Part shown: piece by piece, positions 36,642 through 49,105 of the stretch | Layout: each line of letters opens with the position of its first letter | Position numbering within the stretch: position 1 is the first letter of the stretch | From: Aaosphaeria pasadenensis | Lineage: Eukaryota > Ascomycota > Dothideomycetes > Pleosporales | DNA: 64,000 bases | Direction: 5' to 3' | Assembly (NCBI GenBank): GCA_022813625.1 | Contig: JAKLMB010000006.1 | Span: 124,001 to 188,000, forward strand | Notes under the pieces: generated by a model | What the model was told of the DNA's origin: nothing | Databases searched by the model: none | Seen by the model: the letters and a program-made list of their open reading frames with translations, nothing else | Translations under genes and position numbers: made by a program

Positions 36642-37898
36642 ATGGCGCCAGCACTCAAACCAGAGCAAGTCGCCATCATCAAGGCCACCGTTCCCGTCCT
36701 TGCAGCACACGGCCTCGCCATCACCACGAAATTCTACCATGACATGATTGAAGCCAACCCAGAACTCAAGAACATATTCAACAACACCCACCAGTCCACT
36801 GGTCATCAACCTGCTGCCCTCGCCGGAGCTCTCTACGCATATGCCGCCAATATCGACGCTCTCGGCAACCTCTCAGCAGCCGTGGAACTCATCTGCCACA
36901 AGCACACCAGTCTGTTCATCCGCGCCCCTCACTACGCCATTGTTGGCAAGCATCTTTTGGAGACGATGAAGGCCGTCCTCGGTGATGCATGCACAGATGA
37001 GATCCTCGACGCCTGGGGTGCCGCCTACTGGCAATTGGCCGACATCATGATCAACAAAGAGGCGGCCATGTACGAGGAAACGAAGCAATGGGACGACTGG
37101 AAGGAATTCACCATCGCCAAGAAGGAAAAGGAGTCGGAGCAGATCACCTCGTTCTACCTAGAGCCGGTCGACAAGTCCCTAAAGCTCCCCATCTTCAAGC
37201 CCGGGCAGTACATCTCCGTGAACACCTTCGTGGACGAGTTGGGCGTGTGGCAGGCGAGACAGTACAGTCTCAGCGACGCACCTGGAAAGAGCTATCTCCG
37301 CATCAGCGTGAAGAAGGAGGCCGGTATCGAGATTGGCGAGGAGAAGAGCATGACGCGCGAGGGCTATCTATCCAACCTCCTGCACCAGACCAAGAACGAG
37401 GGCGACGTCGTCAAGGTCTCACATCCGTGGGGCGACTTCTTCTTCGACGAGGACAAGATCGCAAAAGACGCGCCCGTCGTCCTCATCGCCGCCGGCGTCG
37501 GCCTCACCTGCCTCAACAGCATCTTCACCCACCTCGCCGCACAGAAGACCTCCCGCCCCATTGTCTGGATCCACGGCGCTCGGGACTCGAACCATCGTGC
37601 CTTCAAGGCACACACTGACAGCCTTGCTGCGAACAACGAAAACGTACAGACGGTTTACTTCTCTTCCAAACCCCAGGCCGAGGACGTTCAGGGCCGAGAC
37701 TACGACATTGAGGGCCGCATCGAACTGGCCAAGGTCGGCAGCGAAAAGCTGTTCACCGGCAACGATAAGGCCGAGTACTATACTTGCGGACCCAAAGATT
37801 TCATGCTGAGCATGGAGGAGCAATTGAAGAGCCTTGGTGTTCCCAGCGAGAGGATACATATGGAGCTCTTCGGCACTGGAGGCGTCCCAAGGGTTTAA
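36642..37898 (+). CDS. Flavohemoglobin (nitric oxide dioxygenase)
   Basis: Cytosolic enzyme that converts nitric oxide and O2 to nitrate using NAD(P)H, FAD and heme, so it protects from nitrosative stress. A single uninterrupted exon encodes 418 residues, slightly above the usual 390-410. The globin domain (about 1-145) has Tyr32 (B10), Gln56 (E7) and the proximal heme ligand His88 in H-K-H-T-S-L. The FAD domain contains R-Q-Y-S-L-S-D and F-K-P-G-Q-Y-I-S-V. The NAD-binding domain has A-A-G-V-G-L-T-C, where bacterial enzymes have G-G-V-G-Q-T, and ends with Y-Y-T-C-G-P-K-D-F-M and E-L-F-G-T. All catalytic positions are intact. The start codon lies in a good context (CACAATGG). NO-inducible expression is common in the family but cannot be read from the promoter. 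Confidence 0.97.
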   Translation: MAPALKPEQVAIIKATVPVLAAHGLAITTKFYHDMIEANPELKNIFNNTHQSTGHQPAALAGALYAYAANIDALGNLSAAVELICHKHTSLFIRAPHYAIVGKHLLETMKAVLGDACTDEILDAWGAAYWQLADIMINKEAAMYEETKQWDDWKEFTIAKKEKESEQITSFYLEPVDKSLKLPIFKPGQYISVNTFVDELGVWQARQYSLSDAPGKSYLRISVKKEAGIEIGEEKSMTREGYLSNLLHQTKNEGDVVKVSHPWGDFFFDEDKIAKDAPVVLIAAGVGLTCLNSIFTHLAAQKTSRPIVWIHGARDSNHRAFKAHTDSLAANNENVQTVYFSSKPQAEDVQGRDYDIEGRIELAKVGSEKLFTGNDKAEYYTCGPKDFMLSMEEQLKSLGVPSERIHMELFGTGGVPRV

Positions 37899-40800
37899 AG
37901 AAAGAGAAGACGAAGATGAAAATTCATGGCGAACTTGACAGCATATTATTCCGCAACGCCCAGACAAAAATATCTTCTTACCGGGGTTCCCCCTTTTTCC
38001 TTTCGACGCTATTTGTTTTCCAACATCACGATGAGCATTTCCAAACCCTGCGGCATTTTCTGAATATATGTGTGTATATAGTGTATAACTAGACGAACTC
38101 TAATGATCAAATTCTGGGTCTTTCAAGATCCTCCCTTCTACATGACAATTTCTAAGATATCTACTTCTTTACTGTGTGACCGTATGCTATGCTATCGTAT
38201 CTAATACTGATTTGACTTCCAAACCGTATTCCCAGAAGACTGTAGATCGAGAAAGATAGCACGAACACAAAGATAGAAAAAAGTGATACATAAGTAGAGG
38301 TATGCCTTTGCCTTTCCTGTAACATTGACAGATATCCAACGCAGGGTTACTACCTACTATGATATCAGCTCAATTACATCGCATGCAGAGCATAGTTGCT
38401 TTTTTTGTCTATTTTAGCTTGTCCTCATGCGTGTACATATATGTACAACTGAAGCCAGACGTAGAAATGATACGACAACATCTATTTCTTTTTCTATCAG
38501 TTATATAAGCGTATTGACCTATTTACCTTTATGTCAGATAAAATGAAAAAAAAGAACACCCTATTCTTCTCTGATCATATATCATATATCATAACTTTTC
38601 CTCGTGCAATACATAATCTCAAATCGAGTGACCGAGACCGAAATTGTTTTTCTTGGTGTTCGTGTTTTGACAACACGTGTAATTGTATACAGTGAATGAC
38701 TACATATAAAACAAGTACATACCTATGAAAACCCAAAAACTTAACACATACATACCTAAGGTACATGTATGTACACGCGGCACCGACCTCCAAACAAAAA
38801 GAAACATCCCCATCATCTACCCCAAGAAAAAAGAAAACAGCACCACTCCCTCCTCCCCGCCTCCACGCCCCCTAGGCCATCAAATCATCTACGAGTCCCC
38901 ATACACGCACACGTACATACCTACGCCGTCACATAACCGTACAGCAAAACTTCACCAATCCACCACAACACCCTCCATCCATCCATCTCACCGCACGCCA
39001 CACACCCACATGCCCACGTCCCTTCCACCTTCACCCTCACTCTCATTCTTATAGCACACACCCATATAACCCTACCTACGATCACTCCTACATACTACAC
39101 TGTGACTGTGACAGGACTGCATACTCGCAGGTCTGTGCTCCTTCTTTTGCCTTCTTCCTTCTTACCTATTCTCTAACAGGGGATAGGGAGGAGGGAGAGG
39201 AGAGGATTTGATAGGATGTGTTTCAGATGGTCGACCGGTATAACGTCTTTTTCTCATTGTGTGGTATAGGTAGATGGTAGATGTTATAGGGACCCTGCGC
39301 CTGCGCTGTGGTACATATGTGTGTTGGTGGCGAGTGAGAGCGAGTGAGCGCGTGAGATGGAAGGAAGGAAGGAAGGATGAAAAGGACGGATGCGTGGTGG
39401 GCCTGGCTGTTTCTCGTGTATTTCACCTTTTTGGACGAGGAGGAGGTAGGGGAGGGAATTGTTGATTTGATTTGGTGGAGCCCTGGACTGTTGGGGTTAC
39501 TTTGAGTTTGTGGACGTGGGGTTTTGGAGTATGGTTTTGCTTTCGTGGGGAGAGAGAGGTGGAAGTCGAGGGAGGGGTGGGTGTGAGAATTTAGTATGTA
39601 GTGTGAAGTTGTATGTATGTGCGTACATACGTACGGAAGAAGCTCCGGTGGAGGGAACAAAGAGAGGGATGTTAATGGCTTTGTTTTATTTGTTTGTTTG
39701 CTTGTTCCTATGCTACATTGATATCTGATAGTATGTTACTCTAAATGGTAAAAATTCATTGGACTAGCAACCTATCTCGATGATAATTTCAATCATGCAC
39801 TGCACAATTTCTCTTCCTCGAGCAACATTGAAAAGTCGGAATCCACGAATAATCCACAAGCGGAAATGGGGATTTCCCTTTCCTCGCAAGCGAAGAATCC
39901 TTGCATTGACGATTAGAAGTCCTTAGAGAGGGGCTTTGGGCTTGGGTCACATATTGTCCAGTTCGAGCGACAGAGGGGAAAGGAAGACGGGAGACTGTGT
40001 GTGGTTTTCCACTGTCTCGGGACGGCAGCTGACAGGACAGGCATGCACGACCGCGCACGATTCACACGTACCGCACGAACGCTCGTACGTAAGTACAGTT
40101 GATGTTGTAGATATCTAGATATGTGATATGTGATATGTGGTGTTTCTGCAACGAATTGGTCGAACGACGAACGTGGGATGTTGACTCTAACCTATGGATA
40201 GTAAGGAAGATCCCCCAAAAGGCATCGCCCACCTGTGATAACAATAATGGGCTAGGTAGTTTGGTACTCCGTAATAGGGGTAAGTAAAGTTATTTCTGGT
40301 CGGCGGCCTCACAACTGTGTCGTTCAATGGGGAAAAGTGTCGCCGAAAGGAGTGTGTCCCAATTGACATTTATTCTACGAATCGAGATCTTCATACGATA
40401 GGGGGAAGTTGGGTGGGAGGATTGGGAGGATAGGCGATTCTCGATGTTGAGCGCGTGATGCATGAAAATGAGGTTGTAATTATAGCAATCCCTCCCCACA
40501 CTACCGCACCTACCTCCCCTTTTATGTGTTTGACATCATTTGGCTCGACAAGGAGAGCGAGATGTGGCAATCCATTAGCTAGTAGATCAACCGCCTACGC
40601 GTCCATGTATGCGATTGTTGTGGTAGAGGCCGGACCTCATATGGAGGAGAGAGAGTTCCGACTGACTGTCAAAGAGAGCGGACTGGCCGCGAGACAGGCT
40701 GTGGGCGGCGCGGGATGACGAAAGGAGGAGACAATCAGCCCAAGCTCCTTTTTCGACCGCCGGGAAATTGTGGTAAAAGGGGTAATCTTCTAGAAATCAA

Positions 40801-43800
40801 CCAGGGGATGGGGGGAGGAAAGGGAAGAAAGGTTTCCCTGCACTGCGCGCAGTGCGCATCATGCATCGATGGCACAGGGCGCTCTCTGCAACCATCTTGG
40901 GCTGGTTGCAATTTAGGAGGGTACCCGACAGGACAGGTCCGCTAACACGAAAGAAGAAGGCTTCCAGAAGGGCGCATGGATAATGTTGCCGCCTTACAGC
41001 TTTGAAACTGGGATATGAAGCGGCGCCAGTGTCTAACAAACTTACGGCGTAGGGTCATGCTCTCCGGGACTTTAGGGATATGGAGAGGAGGGAAGGGTGT
41101 TGACCATCCTGCGGTGCTGTCGCATAGTCAGCACCAGCCGGCCCGCAATCTTGCTAGTAGTGAAATAATAATGATTGGAAAGCCACATAGTAGTGTATTG
41201 AAGAACGCAGGCTCACAGCTTTCGTCAATGAGCTTCTCGCACAGCAGCACATGTACATGAGCAGGAACACGCACACACATACGCACACCGCACACCGCCC
41301 GGTGTACAGTATGTAGTAGGTAGCAACAGTAGTAGGCCTTGGCTTTGCACCTCGCCTTCACCCCCCAATCCATACCGGTACTGCGAATGATGATCAACGA
41401 CGTGGACCCAAAGCCCAAGGAGGCCTAAAACACGCTCTAGCGAAGAGCAGTGCGATGAACAGGAGGCAGAAGCGGCAGAAGCGGCGATGAAACGCCCGTG
41501 CGTGTTGGATCTCTGTCGCAGTTTTAAACGGTATTTCCTGACAGGCTCACGGCGTGCATACTGTGTACAGGCTGGTAGGCACAATTAGCGAGCACGAAGT
41601 CACCCCGGAAATCCTCCACTCAGAGTTGCAGAAGTTTGTTTCCTCTGGCAGCGGCTGTCGCTCCCCGAGATGAAGGCGTGCCTATCATCCGGCTGTCGCA
41701 TGAAGTTTACGAAATGTTATATCATCGCTCCGAGCAAGCATTTCGCAGCAGCATACGATCCAAGGTATGTCTGCCGGTGGTGGTGAGAGCACATCGCGGA
41801 GAGCGGGACTGATGGAGATCTGCTTCCGACACAAAGCATGAGGCTGTCGAGTGGCCCGGGCTATCCGCGCACCCCATCGTGATATCGTGTCACCCAAGCA
41901 CAGACGGATCTGAAGGAAGGCCCATGGAAGGTTTTGGGGAAGTCGGGTTCTGGTGGAGGGACGGTATGCAGTATCGTTTGACACTCACAAGCCCAACCTC
42001 GTCGCCCAGGGATGACTCGCGTGGGTTGCAAAATGACCACCAATATCCAGCCTTGTGTACATACATGTAGTCGCCTTGCGATTTAGACTGGAGCTGTGGA
42101 CTCCTTAATTCCTGGTCACACAGCATCGTCGACCGTATTGTTCAATTATTCAATCGTACAATCCTTCCAATGTTTGGTCGTTCAACAATCGACAATATAA
42201 CAACCTTGGCATCAGTGCTAGGGGTTCGATCTGCTGACGCAGTGGCGCCTGGCCCTGGACGCGTGCGAGCAGATTGGATCGGGGGTCACGGCTAAGGTTA
42301 TAGAGGCGAAAGACCTCTACAGCAGCGGAGAGCGTCCACGGCATCCGATGGTTACAACATTCCGTGAGTAGAAGGCCTGAAGTCATTGGAATGATCGCAC
42401 TGTGTCCATGCTGACGCAGATGATCTTCCCCGCAACAACAGTGTTGATCACGAATTATTCCGATGAGGGGAGCAGAGCGGAGCGAGATGGATACGTATCG
42501 GTCCGATGTGCTGGATACATTGCATGTTCCACTCGTACTCTGCCGAACCAGAACGTAACACCAAGTATGCAGGTGCGAATCACGATGGATGCGAATTGGC
42601 ATATTTGAGGAGGAGCGCTGATGATTCCGAAGACAAACCAGAATCGGTGTAGAACATGGCGCGGATGTGTTGGCTGCGTCCTTTCTGAGCCGGCAAGCTC
42701 CGTCTCGAGCAAGAAGGATTGTAATCGTATGCAGTCACCAGTGTCGAGTTGAATTGGTAACAGGCAGTGTGGAGTGTGCTTACTGTGCTGCCACTGTTGC
42801 AGCTGTTGGAATCATGCAGTCGTAGAGATGTTGTGATGGTGTCACTATCATGCTATTGGTGGTTCATGGTACTCGTACAGTGGTAGTGGTAGTAGTGGTG
42901 GTGGTGGATACATGCATGCACAGAGGAGGGGCTCGATCTTCCGCCTGCTCGTGGTAGGCAGCGTGATGCTGCCCGGTGCCCACTGCTTGCGGCCGCTGCC
43001 GTTGCCGCTGCGGTTCGCAACATAAAAGACAGGATCAAGGGTGAGCTTCTGAAGCGCAAGAGGCTGAAGCACAGTGTCCATCGTGTAACCAATGTCTTTT
43101 CATGTATCCTTCATGCCAGTAGTGAGGAGTCAGGACTAGGCTTGATGCAACTAGTAGTCCATGGCTGGAAGACGATGTGGACGTTTCAAAGTCAGCTTGT
43201 ACACTGTACTCCGTACACAGTACATCCATAGGGCAATACGTTCTTTGTGCGTACGAGTATGGGCAGTTGTTGTAGGTATGTATGCTCATACAAGCACAAC
43301 ACGAGCAAGGATGTCGCCCCGCTTGCCGCCCAGACGGAGGTTTGAGAGATGCATTTGGCGAACTCGCCTCGCCGTGTCGTCCCTTGTGTTGTGACAATTG
43401 ATGGCCCAGGCGTCTCGCGACAACAACGACGCACTGGAAGAGTGGTGGAACGGTGGGAGCATTGGAAGCATTGGAAGCGATGGAAGGTCTTGGGGAGCTT
43501 CTAGTGGGCTTCCATAAACATGGCCCTTGCTTACATCCCGGGCAGCCGCCATCCATGGACGGGTCCCCCTTGTTCTTCCAGTGTGCATTTGGGTATCCTA
43601 GAGTGCCTAGGTAGGTACAGTAGGTCGCTTGAATGCATGCTGCAACACGTCGACACCTGCTATTTTCCATCGTTACCTTCTGCATGTCGCATCTTGTGGA
43701 TCCTATGTCTTCAGGGGGGTTTGGGTGGTTGACAGAGGAAAAGAATAATTACCAGTGTCGCGATCAAAAGACCATTCTCCTCCTTTCTCCATGATCAGTC

Positions 43801-44114
43801 GAATGAATTCTACCTAGGACGGTTACGTAGCTCCATGGCGCGACTCATAATTGCAAATACGATGATGCATGGCAAAAAATAGCAATTATGGAAGCTCTGT
43901 CGCCCCTGACAAGTGCGAGGGAAGTGGAGCGATCGCATGTCGCGACTCGTGAGGCCAGGGGCGCCACCGAACGCCCTTCAAACATGGACACTCTCGGGGC
44001 GCTCCATTATTGATGCTCTAGCGGAGGCTAGCATTTGATGGTGTGAACGCCTGGCTGGGGTGTGAAAGGATGGCCACAAGGATATTGCTGTAGTTGTGCG
44101 CAGTGGAATTGATG

Positions 44115-44153
<39 letters not shown>
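44115..44153. repeat. (GATT)n microsatellite
   Basis: Nine perfect tandem GATT units, followed by GATGATGATT. Non-coding. Confidence 0.9.
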
Positions 44154-45311
44154 GATGATTTTCACTCGCTATGAAGAGGATACCCTCAAACTCTGCATCC
44201 CCATGCGCCGGATGAGATGAATGCCTGCAAACAGGAATAATAGCATCGCAGTTCTATCCATTTCGAACGTAATTCACGTTGTGCACTGCATTTGTTGCTG
44301 CTGTTGAGAAACGCGCTGTGACGCACACACCAACCCTGCCACACACCCACCGCACATGGGGATCCACTCTTCGGATTCCTGTCTGCTCCCATCTATTTCT
44401 CCATCTGCATCAACAAGCACGAGAGAACATCACCCACGTATGATTGTTCCAGAAGGGGTCGATCAGTGGAGGAAATCCGAGAACAGCAACAAGTCGACAG
44501 CCAACCGATTTGAATGCGAGCCTGCTTAGATAGGGTAAGCTTTTGCCCATGGGTGTTCTTTTTGGCCGTGTCGGGAGCTGGAGTACAGTCAGCTAACAAC
44601 AGCAACATGAACCATTTCCCCCACCGAGTGGACAGGAATGAGGTCGGTGACTGACAGCCGCGATTCAGCCACGATCGAGCACAAGTCAGACCGGGGCCAT
44701 AAAGCCGTGGATTTGCAAGAGATGGCCCTGTAACGGTCACCACGCATATCGTTGCAAGCATGGACGCCATCAAAGCACCGACCGTGCATAACAAACATAC
44801 CAACGTGCCTACGTACTGTATAGGTATTGTACATTACAATACCAACATCGGAACAATAATAATGATACCTTCGACACGACCGAGAGCAACCTCACCACCA
44901 TCTGCATGAATAATAAGAACGAAAGAACAATTCAGCGGCTAAGAAACTTTTTCCCTACGACAGTACAACGTCACCAGCTATTCTGGGAGTGTCCCAGCCA
45001 TTAAAAGTCACGCATCAAATTTCCAATTTGCGGAAGGCCGGGCGGGCTAAATTAAACCTCCGGGACCATTTGGAAGAAATTTTGACAGCAGCGAGCGAGC
45101 ATAATCCGGCTTAAACGACAATAGAGTGACATCCAATAGGCGCGGACCAGGGGCCGTTCGGGGATTTCGTTTTTTTTTCTTCTTTTCTTCTTTCTTCGCT
45201 TCTTACTTCTCCGTTTTCCTCTGTTCCACCCTATGGAAAAAGCAAAAGAAGAACCAAAGAGCTAAACAGAGGAGGGAAGGTCAAGACGCGCAAAGAGGAA
45301 GCAAAATAGAA

Positions 45312-45337
45312 AAATCAAATCAAATCAAATCAAATCA
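45312..45337. repeat. (AAATC)n microsatellite
   Basis: Five tandem copies of the pentanucleotide AAATC in purine-rich non-coding DNA. Confidence 0.85.
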
Positions 45338-45549
45338 ACGGGCCGTTAGTCATCCCTGCCGGCAGTGCAGCATGTGCAGAAGAATCAGGAGTCGGTGAGA
45401 TTTGGAGGTTTCAGGTCGCCCAAAACGAAGAACGAGAGACGCCGCTAGAGGTCGAGCGTGTCCCTGATAGGAAGCGTTTACTTGGGAGAGTGACAGCAGA
45501 GAATCACGATTGACGAGGGGGGAGAAACGAAGGAATGGAAGCATTAAGG

Positions 45550-47612
45550 TTGTTATGATTATTGGCTTCCATGACAATAGGATGTCGATGTCCAATTGTC
45601 CATTGCCTCACTATTCAGGATATTATCTCGAGGGGCATTTTGAGTAGATGGTATTTTGTTCGAGTCCATACCAGCATCCAACGCCATCAACTGCCATCAT
45701 CATCATCATCCATCATCAGCATCGTCATCATCATCATAATAATAAGAATAATATCAAGGCGCAGCTACCAGTCAGTACAGCGTAAGCATCACCACCATTC
45801 CTATTACTACACAGTATTCTATTACCGCCATTTGTATCCACCCCTCCTCCCCCTCTACCCCCCTCTGTCGTTAAGCACAGGCAACAGGCACGAAGCCTTG
45901 AAGGACTACCTAATAGTCCAACAATCCAATCAACCAACCATCCATTCATCCATCCATCTATTATTCGTTTCCTTCGTTTATTCATTCATCCATCCGTCCA
46001 ACCAACAGCATCTACCTAATTCCACCTAACCCAAACCGACGTGACCTAATCTTATTACCAAGTCTACGAGGTTACCTACCTAGGTATCAAGGTGCTACGG
46101 TAGTGACAATTCCCCTCTTCCCTCTCTCCCCTAGGTACTCGGACCTGGTACAATACCTAGGTCCCTATTCAGTTACTCTCCTCTAATACCTAGAATAATA
46201 CCTAGGTACCTCCTACTACAGTAACCTGCCCAGGTACCCCTACCCATACCCATACCCATACCCATATCCATCGGTGCCACCACCCCTACCCTACCCTACC
46301 CTACCCTTCCCTCCCTCCTTGTTAACTAGTCCTTCCTCTCTTCCCACCCTAAATCAATCCTTTCCGCGCCCCCGTAAAAGTGGCACTGACTCTGGCTGGC
46401 ACTCGCTCACTGTCTCTCTCTCTCTCTCTCTCGCCGCCTCTCAGTGTCATTATTCACTCCCCTACTCCATACACACCATACACCAACCATTCCCTACAGC
46501 CTACCTCTCTGTCCAAAGTAACTACCCAGGGTTTGCTATATACCCTTACCACCTCTCCCCTCTCACTCTGTTCCACCCTTCTCCACTCCCCAAAAAAGCT
46601 CACTGCACATCTTCACCTACAAGAAAACACCACCACGACTCGGAAGTAGCCGGTTTCTGCTTCGGGACTAGCGTCTATTCAGGCATTTCCAACACGCGCA
46701 TCTACAGAGGGAAGAAGTACCTTTTGTACCTTTCACTCACTCACTCACTCACTCACTCACTCTCTCACTTACACCAACACATACCCAACACCCAACACAC
46801 GCTCTCTCTCACTTTCTTACACTCTACTACTTCCTCACTCTTTTTCTTTGCGCTCTTCCTTCATCCTCAATTATTCCATCCTTCTCTCAACCCTCCCTAC
46901 TCACCAAAGGTACGTGCCATTTCACTGTTCAACTTCCCCTGTCTCCCTCTGGAGTCTACTCTCTCTTCCGCGTTCTGCCCGTCTGTTGCTGGTCTCCCCG
47001 TCGCCCCATTGCCTCCTTTTTTTTTCTTTCCTTCCTCTCTCAAAAAAACTCAACTCCACCCCCAGCCGTACGACGAGCTCGACGACTCTCCCAACCCATC
47101 TCGACGCGCAAATTGTTGCTTGCGACTTGATTCTATTGTTGTCTTCGACATCACTGACCTCGCCATTATCTTTAGTGCACCCCTCAGCATTGACCTGTAC
47201 GCGGTCCGACCTAATTTTCGACGTGCAGAACGGACCACCTCGAGTAGCCCTGACAGAAGGTTGTCGGTGAAGACCATCATCACCATCACCAAAATCATCG
47301 TCACCACTACCACCATACTGCCGTGATCAATCAACGCGACTTCGATCCTCGCCGTTCTGTGCAGCCATCCTCATCCTCCTCTGCCAGGTTTACCGCTAAG
47401 AAGCTTGGCACGCAGCCTCTGATCTCGTACGCCCTGCCCTTCCTCATTCTCGCGTCTACACCTTTTTTTCCCCTGCTTGCCTTTTCCATCGCCCGGTCAC
47501 ATCGGATTTCCACACGTCCCATCACTGCAACGCTCGTCGAAGAAAACTTGTACATTGTTGGATACAATAATAATAACATAGTTCACAGGAAATAGGCCCG
47601 CTCTTCGTCGCC
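45550..47612 (+). promoter_or_regulatory. Pyrimidine-rich promoter and long 5' leader of the C2H2 regulator
   Basis: About 2 kb of strongly C/T-biased top strand precedes the zinc-finger gene, as at start regions of highly regulated fungal genes. It contains five CCTAGG-cored palindromes between 46077 and 46208, runs of ATCC, TACCCA and CCCTA units, a CT run near 46415, and a CACT run at 46734-46762. A candidate leader intron has donor GTACGT at 46910 and acceptor CCCCAG at 47065. The long ORF at 46274-47326 is a by-product of the composition. Transcription start and splicing are inferred, not shown. Confidence 0.4.
46734..46762. repeat. (CACT)n microsatellite
   Basis: About seven perfect tandem CACT units followed by a CT-rich stretch, within the putative leader of the zinc-finger gene. 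Confidence 0.85.
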
Positions 47613-49105
47613 ATGCAACACACAATGCAGCACGATCTGCAACAGCAGCACTTCGGCGCGCCGCCCTACATGAACGGACGCATCAAATCAGAGAATGGCT
47701 CCGATCGAGGAGTCTCGCCACATCCCTCGGATTCGTCGCGTTACTCGTCCCAGCAGCCTCAACAACTCCCCTCGTACCCTCCCATGCCAGGTCACAATAT
47801 GAACGGTGCCAACATGCGATACCCTTCTCCAACGCAGATGCAGACCCCGATGCCCCTGCTCAACAACAACAACTACATCCCCAACCCGCCAGACCACACA
47901 TACGGACAACAGCAGATGCCCGACCAGCAGACCCAACAGCCTGGTGGTCGCCCCACGTCCGACACGGGCCCGCCCAAGGCATTTGCGTGCTCAACTTGTG
48001 GGAAGGGCTTCGCGCGCCGCAGTGACCTCGCGCGTCACGGTAAGGAGCTTGGGCCCTCGACCCCAAATGTCCCCCCAACATCTCACTAACATCTTCGACA
48101 GAGCGCATCCACAGTGGCATTCGTCCTCACGTCTGCGAGTACCCCAACTGCGGCAAGCAGTTCATCCAGCGTTCAGCCCTGACCGTTCATCAACGTGTCC
48201 ACACTGGCGAGAAGCCTCACATGTGTGAGCGTTGTGGAAAGGTATGTGCTCCTGACATAAACTCGTTGCAATCATCAACCTAACCCAGCCTCCAGCCTTT
48301 CAGCGATTCAAGCTCTCTCGCTCGTCACCGTCGTATCCATTCCGGAAAGCGTCCATACAAGTGCCCTTATGCCGACTGCCAAAAGACTTTCACGCGTCGC
48401 ACTACCCTCACCCGCCATCAAAATCACCACACCGGCACCGTCGAGGAGGCTGCTGCTGCCACTGCCGCTGCTTTGGCTTCCCGCGCTGCTGCTCCTGGAA
48501 GGCCACCCCGATCTGATGCTGATGAATTCTCTGAGACAGCCTCCCCATTGGGCACACCTTCTCCCAATGAGCGACCATTGTCACTGTCTCCCGCTGCCGG
48601 CATGCCCGCTGGTGTCGTCCCCGGCATGCATCGCCAGAACTCCGATTATGCGTACATGGGTGGCATGAACGTCCCCCCTCACCTTCGCAACGAGATGCCA
48701 CAGCCCAGCCCGCGTGCTTCCCCCTCCTTGACCACGCAGTCCTACCAGCCCGTTGGCAACCAGCGCCCCACGATCACTTCTCACCCCACCGGCTATGGCC
48801 CGCCTCAAATCCTTGAGCCCCCAGCATCTGCCAATCACAACCAGTCTGGTGGCACCACCAGTGCCAATGGAAGCCCTCACATGGGCGCCATGGGCTGGCA
48901 ATCTCCCTCGCAACATGCTCTGCCCTCCCCCGGTTCTGGTGACAATGGCTATGTCTACCCCGAGCCTCAGTACGGACAGCCCAACAACAGCATCTACTAT
49001 TCCAACCCCAACATCCGCCGCCCTCACAGCACCGAACCTGAGCAATACAACCCCAACCAGCAGAGAATGGGAAATGAGCCGATGTGGGCCCCCGCTGTGC
49101 AGTAG
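47613..49105 (+). CDS. C2H2 zinc-finger transcription factor with four fingers
   Basis: Probable DNA-binding regulator in the nucleus. Three exons: 47613-48039, 48102-48241 and 48296-49105, with introns of 62 and 54 nt (GTAAGG, GTATGT). It encodes 458 residues. Residues 1-120 are Gln/Pro/Asn-rich. Four consecutive fingers span about 124-240: F-A-C-S-T-C-G-K-G-F, H-V-C-E-Y-P-N-C-G-K, H-M-C-E-R-C-G-K and Y-K-C-P-Y-A-D-C-Q-K. Each ends with an H-x3-H pair, and most linkers are the TGEKP-like type (H-S-G-I-R-P, H-T-G-E-K-P, H-S-G-K-R-P). The introns interrupt finger 1 and finger 3. An Ala-rich stretch follows, then a Ser/Pro-rich disordered C-terminus ending W-A-P-A-V-Q. The finger arrangement resembles Aspergillus MtfA-like regulators, but orthology is not established. 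The unusually large upstream region suggests complex control. Confidence 0.92.

Larger units (their letters stand above)
37899..45549. other. Gene-poor intergenic region (7.6 kb)
   Basis: No coding gene could be supported. ORFs such as 39223-39660 (-), 41225-41584 (-), 42150-42602 (-) and 43035-43685 (-) are low-complexity or rich in rare residues, show no family and cannot be linked by introns. I see no transposon signature, long repeat, tRNA or rRNA gene. It may hold distal regulatory DNA for the zinc-finger gene at 47613, or unannotated non-coding transcripts. Confidence 0.45.

Noticed and set aside
42180..42245. Possible tRNA-like B box (GGGGTTCGATCT)
   Set aside because: No matching A box, acceptor stem or anticodon arm could be built around it.
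43035..43685. 216-codon minus-strand ORF in the gene-poor region
   Set aside because: Rich in Cys, His and Trp with no pattern; overlapped by other ORFs of similar length in other frames, as expected from non-coding DNA.
46240..46310. Telomere-like CCCTA/TACCCA runs
   Set aside because: The units are CCCTA and TACCCA, not the CCCTAA telomere repeat of filamentous ascomycetes, and they are short. They look like simple repeats in a pyrimidine-rich promoter.
46274..47326. 350-codon ORF upstream of the zinc-finger gene
   Set aside because: Its composition (Ser/Leu/Pro/Thr runs) simply reflects the CT-rich tract. It contains simple repeats and likely splice sites, and no domain.
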